The position numbers and the translations under genes were made by a program. A DNA stretch of 11,423 bases from Zygnema cylindricum (lineage: Eukaryota; Streptophyta; Zygnematophyceae; Zygnematales; Zygnemataceae). Positions 7,301 through 11,423 of this stretch are shown here, one piece after another. The DNA is taken from positions 1-11,423 of the forward strand of contig JBBHKE010000550.1 of assembly GCA_037447655.1 (NCBI GenBank). Reading direction: 5' to 3'. How positions within the stretch are numbered: position 1 is the first letter of the stretch; each line of letters begins with the position of its first letter. The notes under the pieces are model-generated. The model saw nothing but the letters and a program-made list of their open reading frames with translations. It was not told the origin of the DNA and did no database searches.

Positions 7301-8818
7301 ATCAAAGCTTGCTGTGAAGATTCCTTTCCTAGTTCCTGTTTCAAACTCCTTTTCATCTAGGACAGCTGTTGAGACTAGGTTCTTGCTAAGTTGTGGAATG
7401 TAAAGAATGTCTGAGAGTGTTACAATTGAGGCCTTTCCATCAACTAGAACCTTCAAGTCAACAGTTCCAACAAGACTTGTGGTTTCTACTCTACCATCTC
7501 CGTACTCTATCTCAACTGTTGGGATCTTTCTCAGTTTAGTGAACCACTGCTTATCTTTGCACATATGCATTGAAGCCCCTGAGTCTATGATCCACCCATC
7601 CTCGGGTGGATCCCTCTTACCTCCGAAAGCACACTTTTGTCTCCGTGGAATGTCGACATGCTTTTCAGTGTTTTTCGGATTAAGGAGAAGCTCCTCAAGC
7701 TCCTCTTCAGGTTCAGTTTTTCCTTCCACTTCCTCATCAAGAACTTGAGTCAGGAAAGCCTTTTTCTTTCCTCCGTCCTTTGAAGTTCCTTGACCATCTT
7801 TCAGTCGAAGATCTGCAAGTCTGACACAATCTGCCATATAGTGTCCCGGTTTCTTGCAGAAGTGACATAATCCTCCTCGAGAAGTTCCTCTCCCCTGTCT
7901 ATCAAATCTGCCACCTCCTTGTCCTCTTCCACCAAAGTTTCGATAAGGATCTTTCTCTCTCTCCTCATCACGCTTCCGCCAATCAGCTCCTGCAGACAAT
8001 GCTTGAACACTTGGACTCCCTCTCCTAAGCTCTATGGTGCTTTCTTTCACTAAAATCATTCCCACAGTGTCATCCCAATTCCAATTGCTATCTCCTATGT
8101 CCTGCAATCGGTTAATGATATTCTCATACTCTTCAGGTAGTTTCATCATTAATGTGTTCACTCTTTGTCTCTCAGACCATGAGTTACCTGCACTCTCTAA
8201 CTCTCCAAACAATGCTCCTAAATCATTGCAATAATTATCCATACTTTCTCCCTTATAAGTATAAGCTGCAATCTTATTTTCTGCCAACTGTTGCTGCTGC
8301 AATGATCCACTCTTATATTTGTTAACTAGTGATATCCAAATCTGAGATGAAGATTTGACATGCATAAGGGGAATGGCAATGCCCTTTGCTACACTTTTAA
8401 GAATTAAGAGCTTAGCAACCTTGTCTTTGTAGTTCCACTTTTCATACTCTGATCTTTCGGTCTGAACCCTTGTCGTTGTTGCTGGTGGTGCTGCTGCCGG
8501 TATCGCCTTCGGCAATGGTGTTACTTGAGTTGCAACTCTTTCCTTTTCTCCTTCCATGACAATCTCTTCTCCTTCCTCATCTTCATCCTCGGTGATGGTG
8601 GGAGCTGTTCTACCAACTGTAGAGGCGGAGGTGCCAGAAAAACGTGTCCCTCCAAACCCAGGTGGAGGTGGGCATCGAATTTGTCCAGACACTATGCCCC
8701 ATAAATGCTTCTCAAATAGTTCTCCCTCCATCATCATTTCCCAATAAAGAAAGTCTGATCCATCAAATATGGGCACCCTAGAGGGTGGGCCCATAACCTG
8801 AAATTCTGTGGTCTCCAT
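4382..8818 (-). CDS. gag-pol: Ty1/copia Gag-Pol polyprotein, complete
   Basis: One uninterrupted 1478-residue frame makes all proteins for cytoplasmic particle assembly, reverse transcription and nuclear integration. Gag: an N-terminal capsid motif (YW..MM..LFEKHLWGIV, 17-45), an acidic/Pro-Ala-rich insert (about 50-125), a capsid-like UBN2-type region (125-265), a basic Gly/Arg stretch (280-315) and a CCHC knuckle (C318, C321, H326, C331). Protease: DSGA with Asp412. Integrase: HHCC zinc finger (H543, H548, C577, C580) and D608-D671-E707 with D,D-35-E spacing. A charged linker spans about 840-945. Reverse transcriptase: D1063 in QMDIKTAFLHG and YVDD 1148-1151. RNase H: D1328, E1368, D1404, plus HMDIR near 1423. 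No gag/pol frameshift or stop exists, so the protein ratio must be set otherwise. The ATG at 8818 lies in the LTR; the in-frame ATG at 8794 (Met9) lies in the PBS and is the conserved start. Confidence 0.96.
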   Translation of the reverse strand: METTEFQVMGPPSRVPIFDGSDFLYWEMMMEGELFEKHLWGIVSGQIRCPPPPGFGGTRFSGTSASTVGRTAPTITEDEDEEGEEIVMEGEKERVATQVTPLPKAIPAAAPPATTTRVQTERSEYEKWNYKDKVAKLLILKSVAKGIAIPLMHVKSSSQIWISLVNKYKSGSLQQQQLAENKIAAYTYKGESMDNYCNDLGALFGELESAGNSWSERQRVNTLMMKLPEEYENIINRLQDIGDSNWNWDDTVGMILVKESTIELRRGSPSVQALSAGADWRKRDEEREKDPYRNFGGRGQGGGRFDRQGRGTSRGGLCHFCKKPGHYMADCVRLADLRLKDGQGTSKDGGKKKAFLTQVLDEEVEGKTEPEEELEELLLNPKNTEKHVDIPRRQKCAFGGKRDPPEDGWIIDSGASMHMCKDKQWFTKLRKIPTVEIEYGDGRVETTSLVGTVDLKVLVDGKASIVTLSDILYIPQLSKNLVSTAVLDEKEFETGTRKGIFTASFDNEVYFIAEKGSQGMFRIVLCNEKSVLYSCASEMMLWHKRLGHVHLDRLKKMKKNGIVEGITFEDDETFDDCSGCAQGKIHRLPFPKATTFRIEKVLDLVHTDVWGPARYASHGGKRWMLTITDDWSRYTKVYFLRHKSEVLRCFKEYKVWSEKLHETSIKEIRSDNGKEYTSRDFEEYLKEEGIHHEKTVPYNPEQNGVAERVNRTLGDMSRSMLSDKRIGLQFWAESMNYANFIKNRVLTSANKEKTPYERWTGRKPDLSSLRVFGSQVYSLDSDKTKWKLEGRGKPGYLVGYDESTKGYRVYDLKKRDIILVKHKVVMNEEKSIDPFKYNKEVKIRFETDQFSDFDFENEEKEEGEKEKSADLPKEKEERTTSEATPQYEVETYEELDETPELEDREAENFPKRNPRMPSIPASDFEGGRRSSKRLQERQVNNQLTKMSHPDEPQTYLEAINTPESSQWITAINEEMASIMEANTWELVDCPPDRKPIGCKWVFKLKLNPDNTIERYKARLVAKGYTQKEGIDYEETFAPVVRFPSVRILLSIAAAEDMEIHQMDIKTAFLHGELEEEIYMRQPEGFMESGEENKVCKLIKSLYGLKQAPRQWNIKLDEFLTGLGYIRISSDHSIYLFEDENGVIFIAIYVDDLLVLSKSLDKINKLKRDLRSSFDMKDLGEAKYILGIQMERDRENRIIRLTQKEAIGNMLEKFQMEKANGCTTPMDLKKVSEGSEKGGIFIINDEMDEIERKFMENIPYRQIIGSLIYFMNCTRPDIAAAVGVLSRNLNEPRKRDWEAAKRVMRYLVGTRELWLHLGGEHTDITTWSDASYGDVPLRRCTTGYVLQIGSGACCWSSKQQKVVAQSTMEAEYMASCAATKELMWVKSLLEELGFMKSGTQNVFCDNQAAISIAANPKHHFKAKHMDIRLSFVREKVENKIIKLVHKTDREMIADMMTKAVPSPKLIYCRENCGLKLKSD
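8784..8798 (-). other. Primer-binding site for half tRNA-iMet (young element)
   Basis: On the minus strand GGTTATGGGCCCACC follows the 5' LTR terminus without a spacer. All 15 bases are complementary to the anticodon stem-loop of plant initiator tRNA-Met as I know it; vertebrate and fly tRNA-iMet (GCUGGGCCCAUAACC) would match 13. It is identical in the older element at 1076-1090. This implies priming from a tRNA fragment cut near position 40. The anticodon complement supplies an in-frame ATG of gag. Confidence 0.85.
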
Positions 8819-8831
8819 TGACCCACAGAAT
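8803..8831 (-). other. U5-terminal hairpin beside the PBS
   Basis: This is a perfect 9-bp inverted repeat, ATTCTGTGG and CCACAGAAT, around an 11-base loop. It ends four bases from the LTR terminus and directly precedes the PBS in the transcript. The same structure occurs at 3482-3510, 2062-2092, 10313-10339 and, with one mismatch, at 1044-1070. The first gag ATG of the young element lies in the loop. Confidence 0.65.
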
Positions 8832-9020
8832 GAGCAGCCTATGTAAAGCCTCTAGGATAATATTTGCCCCTTCTACTTTCCCGCTGAATAAGCGCCGCCC
8901 AGGCACACAAATATTCTGACCACTCTCACCCTTGTGAGGACAAGACTCCCCTGAGTCAAACGCAAAAAGAATCACTGAATTTGCTCACCCGAGCAGTAAG
9001 TTATGGCTGGTCAAAGATGA

Positions 9021-9030
9021 CCTTTATAGT
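9021..9030 (-). promoter_or_regulatory. Candidate TATA box of young element
   Basis: ACTATAAAGG on the minus strand lies at the position where the old LTRs have TTTATATGC, about 10 bp before the conserved catctttg-ccagccataact block. Initiation about 30 bp downstream would leave about 190-200 nt of R-U5 before the PBS, a usual length. The AT-rich ATAAATATATAAA at 9436-9448 is an alternative that would give a much longer leader. Confidence 0.4.
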
Positions 9031-9263
9031 TACAAGCTCTCTTAGAGAGAGAGGTACCTAAATATTACTAAGTCTCGGTCTGCCTACTCACGACTACCTA
9101 CTATTAAACCCTAGTCCAATATGAACACTATAAAGTACAAGAAGGTACAATGGGCGATGTACTTATTGTACAACTATTGTACGACAAGGTCTACAAGGTG
9201 ACACCTGTCATATCGGAAGCCATGGTTCCTCCTCCCATCTTCTCCGGTATCAAATAATGTGGC

Positions 9264-9273
9264 GCCACGTGGC
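9264..9273. promoter_or_regulatory. Perfect G-box GCCACGTGGC in 5' LTR
   Basis: This is the copy in the promoter-bearing LTR, about 240 bp upstream of the ACTATAAAGG motif on the minus strand. With CACGTG at 9458-9463 it gives two ACGT-core sites in U3. Light or ABA/stress control is a possibility suggested by the motif class, not shown. Confidence 0.4.
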
Positions 9274-9472
9274 ACCGCGTGACGCTATATCCGTATGCCG
9301 CCGAAAAGCTCACTTCGCGTGGCGGCTTTAATGCCGGCCGTCCGATCAAAACATATTTTACACGGTTCAGATTCGCGTACATGCAGAAATTGCTCATTTT
9401 GGTTAGTCTGTTGTTAATTAGCTGTTTCGTTAATGTTTATATATTTATGAAACCCGTCACGTGTATCGTTTC

Positions 9473-9547
9473 GTAACGCCTTAATGGTCAAGGCGTTAGG
9501 CTATAAAGGGTCTAGAGGTCACAGGTTCAAATCTAGACCTAGGCATC
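9473..9547 (+). repeat. tRNA-like (SINE head) segment inside 5' LTR
   Basis: This is the counterpart of the segment at 4152-4226 with one base different (AAAGGG instead of AAAGAG). The B-box-like GGTTCAAATCT is at 9524-9534. Its presence in both LTRs shows it was part of the element before this insertion. In the 5' LTR it sits in U3, antisense to element transcription. Confidence 0.5.
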
Positions 9548-9683
9548 ATTTTATCCAAAATATTTGCAAAAACTGCCACTTTCTAAATATGGCGGCAGCC
9601 ATGGCGCGCCTTTGACCCTCACTCTCTTTCTTTAAAACAAAACTAAAATAGGGAAGTAAACTATTAATTACCTCTTTTCAACA

Positions 9684-9688
9684 GATTG
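9684..9688. other. Target-site duplication GATTG, right copy
   Basis: It directly follows ..TTTTCAACA, the terminus of the young element, and matches 3473-3477. Removing 3478-9683 and one GATTG restores a continuous LTR alignment with 375-390. Confidence 0.92.
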
Positions 9689-10344
9689 ACGGCCATTGTG
9701 CGAGCCGAGATTTTGGAATGGCGGCCTTGGCGGTTTTTGGACCCGGCCACTCCAGATGACACGTGGCAACATCTTACGGGTTTACAGAATCTCTGGAGTG
9801 CACGATAACGAATCACGGTGTGATGGATGTTACAGTTATGGCCATGCTATACAAATGCCGTACAGAAAGTACTCGCGCATCTGTAATTTTATGTACGGTA
9901 GACTCATGTGATTGGTGTCGTACTTCAATAGTAAAGGGTTTAGAGAGGGGTTTAGGACTTTAGGCCATGTTTATTGGTCATCTTTGGCCAGCCATAACTA
10001 ACTGCTCAGGCAAGCAAATTCACTGACTTTTTTTGTTGCGAACTCAGGGGAGTCTAGGCTACACAAGCGTGTAGATGGTCAGAGATTCTCCTTTCCTGAG
10101 TGGCTGCATTTGTAAGGGAAAGTCAAAGTGGGGGGATGTGTCCATATACTCATATTCTAACTTTGCACTCTGTTGGGGATCTGAGCACACAGATTGTCTT
10201 CTTTCACAAGAGTGAAGCTCTATTGGGATTTTGACTGTCAGTGTGTCAATCATTTGGGTTTGTATCAACTTGGAGTCGGCACTATCTAGTTAAGATTCTT
10301 TGGGTCTGCGATTTATGTGGGGGAATGGAGCTCACATAATTTCA
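9684..10344 (+). repeat. 3' LTR of old element, second part (rest of U3, R, U5)
   Basis: This is the continuation of the LTR broken at 3477; the first five bases are the right copy of the GATTG target duplication. It aligns with 385-1075 and ends CACATAATTTCA at 10344, followed by non-element DNA and not a PBS, as expected for a 3' LTR. It has ACACGTGGC at 9759-9767 and an AGGGTTTAG telo-box-like tract near 9936. About 40 bp present in the other two old LTRs upstream of TATA is missing near 9962, and the TATA itself reads TTTATTGG. It is probably inactive. Confidence 0.78.
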
Positions 10345-10730
10345 CTCTCACAGTGGAGCTCACGTAAAGTGAGAAAGTACTTGGGCGCAACAGTTTTATT
10401 TACATGTGGTTGCCGCATTTTTGTTACTGTAAACCTTTGTCGGCCGTGTGAATTGTTGATTTTGTTATGACGGTCGAGGTTCAAAAGCGCGGCAAAATTT
10501 TAACCGGTTGTAACAATATGTTGAAAGTCAAACATGTTCAACTATTTGACCTTCAAATTTAAACTCAGCGCTACTTTAGCTGTACCAATGTGTACTTAAA
10601 AACTTACAATCTTTGACATAATGACGTAAGTTACTGTGCGCAACCAAAATAGTCATTGCCATGATCAATTCCCTAATTAATTCATTTCCGGTTCGAGAGT
10701 CAAAAAATCAAAATTTAGGTCGTCAAAGTA
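10345..10730. other. Anonymous non-coding stretch flanking the nest
   Basis: I see no credible gene, RNA gene or known repeat. The first bases contain a second version of the LTR tail (GGAGCTCACGTAA at 10353-10365 against GGAGCTCACATAA at 10327-10339). The rest is AT-rich with no strong periodicity. It may be the original insertion target of the old element, but the matching upstream flank lies outside the window. Confidence 0.5.
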
Positions 10731-11221
10731 CAGTACACCGCGAATCGTAATTAGAGTAAATTACTCTAATTCGGTCGCTCGAAATTTCGACTGTATCACA
10801 TGAAATATAGTGAATGATTCTAATTTTTTCATTATTATATTTAAGGTAAAGTTTAATTAGCGTTTTTAATTCTAATATAGGTTTGTTTTAAATAGTGTGG
10901 AGTACGGACAACCTCCGACCGTGCAAAATTGTACTTTATTAAGTACAAAAGTACAAATAATGATTTAATACAGGCCGTTATCATGTAACTGCGTTTTAAC
11001 AAACCACGTAGTGCAAACGTCATAGTGACGATAAACTGTATGTTTTTCCAAATTCTGTACAAATACCCTATATACCGTAGAGGATATTAGCGTGCCAAAT
11101 TAGAGTAATTAAATAAATTAGAGTAAACTTCATAGTTGAAAAAGCTCTATCACATAAATTAGCGTTAATTACTCTAAACTCTAATTTTTTCATTACTTTA
11201 ATTTCGATTCGCGGTGTACTG
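10731..11221. mobile_element. MITE-like element with 29-bp terminal inverted repeats, TA flanks
   Basis: The 491-bp element begins CAGTACACCGCGAATCG and ends with its exact reverse complement (11205-11221). The inverted match extends to 29 bp with two mismatches (10731-10759 and 11193-11221). Both ends are flanked by TA (10729-10730 and 11222-11223), the duplication typical of Tc1/mariner-class elements. TTAGAGTAA and its complement recur near the ends, including an 11-bp-arm palindrome at 10749-10771, as subterminal repeats often do. There is no transposase; the only frame over 60 codons (10853-11062, minus) looks random. It is presumably non-autonomous, family not recognised. Confidence 0.6.
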
Positions 11222-11423
11222 TACACCGTGAATCGTTATTAGCCTTATGTACACTATATCGGCACCCCAAAATTTTGACATTGATACCCGAAATATAGTG
11301 ATTGAATCTAATTTATCTTTGACATTAATTACGGTTCTAGTAAAATAGCGTCAATGGTATGACCGTACTGTATTCATTAATAGTGTGGTGTACGGAAGTG
11401 GTTTGTTCGTACAACAGTGTACT
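11219..11423. repeat. Partial second copy of the MITE-like repeat, same orientation
   Basis: CTGTACACCGTGAATCG (11219-11235), then GAAATATAGTGATTGAATCTAAT, and TAATAGTGTGGTGTACGGAA near 11380 align in order with 10731-10747, about 10804-10825 and about 10889-10908. The two copies run head to tail with an offset of about 488 bp and are considerably diverged. The copy is cut by the window end. Confidence 0.5.

Larger units (their letters stand above)
3478..9683 (-). mobile_element. Intact Ty1/copia LTR retrotransposon, 6206 bp, young
   Basis: All structural parts are present: two LTRs (3478-4368 and 8799-9683) with TG..CA ends, a 5-bp target duplication GATTG, a PBS touching the 5' LTR (8784-8798), a single gag-pol reading frame (8818-4382), and a polypurine tract touching the 3' LTR (4369-4382). 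Domain order GAG-PR-IN-RT-RH defines Ty1/copia (Pseudoviridae type). By eye the LTRs differ by 8 substitutions and one 6-bp indel over about 885 bp. That implies recent insertion, a few hundred thousand years if a grass-like rate of about 1.3e-8 per site per year applies. It lies within the 3' LTR of an older relative. Lineage within copia is not assigned. Confidence 0.95.
8799..9683 (-). repeat. 5' LTR of young element (promoter-bearing)
   Basis: The 885-bp LTR drives minus-strand transcription. It reads TGTTGAAAAGAGG at 9683 and ends CAGAATTTCA at 8799. Its R-U5 region aligns with the old LTRs in blocks (ccataact-actgctc, gcaaattcagtgattcttttt, ctcaggggagtct), showing shared descent, while U3 is largely different. 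It contains a G-box (9264-9273), a second CACGTG (9458-9463), a telo-box AAACCCTA (9106-9113), a TATA-like ACTATAAAGG (9030-9021) and a more distal ATAAATATATAAA (9448-9436). The first gag ATG (8818-8816) lies 17 bp inside its end. Confidence 0.93.

Overview
The window is eukaryotic transposon-rich intergenic DNA, most likely from a land plant. It holds no recognisable host gene, no bacterial-type signals and no rRNA. Three things suggest a plant. The primer-binding sites of the resident Ty1/copia elements match 15-16 nt of the anticodon arm of plant initiator tRNA-Met, better than the animal or yeast versions I recall. The LTRs carry plant-type G-box/ABRE (CACGTG) and telo-box (AAACCCTA) motifs. 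The layout is nested LTR elements beside short inverted-repeat elements. The species cannot be named from this sequence.

Layout. Positions 1-131 are a degenerate cgatatatcg-rich repeat that replaces the beginning of an old LTR. Positions 132-10344 are a nest of related copia-type elements. (i) An old plus-strand element has a 5' LTR (132-1075), a PBS (1076-1090), a decayed gag (1080-2058), a polypurine tract just before 3017, and a 3' LTR that starts at 3017 and ends at 10344. (ii) A second, minus-strand LTR of the same family (from 2059) is inserted in the zinc-knuckle codons of that gag. Its U3 end and the whole pol region of the old element are missing, probably through one deletion. (iii) A young, apparently intact minus-strand element (3478-9683, 6206 bp) is inserted in the old 3' LTR. 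It has a 5-bp target duplication GATTG, LTRs of 891 and 885 bp that are about 99% identical, a perfect PBS and PPT, and one uninterrupted 1478-aa Gag-Pol reading frame. Positions 10345-10730 are anonymous AT-rich DNA. Positions 10731-11221 are a MITE-like element with about 29-bp terminal inverted repeats and TA at each end, followed directly by a diverged, incomplete second copy running off the window.

How the parts work together. The young element encodes nucleocapsid, protease, integrase, reverse transcriptase and RNase H with all expected catalytic residues, so it may still be mobile. Its PBS pairs with the anticodon region, not the 3' end, of initiator tRNA-Met, which implies copia/Ty5-style half-tRNA priming. 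The same bases contain an in-frame gag ATG. A small hairpin at the end of U5, next to the PBS, is kept in all the LTRs with one compensatory base change. The LTRs of the young element also carry a tRNA-like (SINE head) segment with Pol III A- and B-box-like motifs in antisense orientation. These are the points most worth following up.
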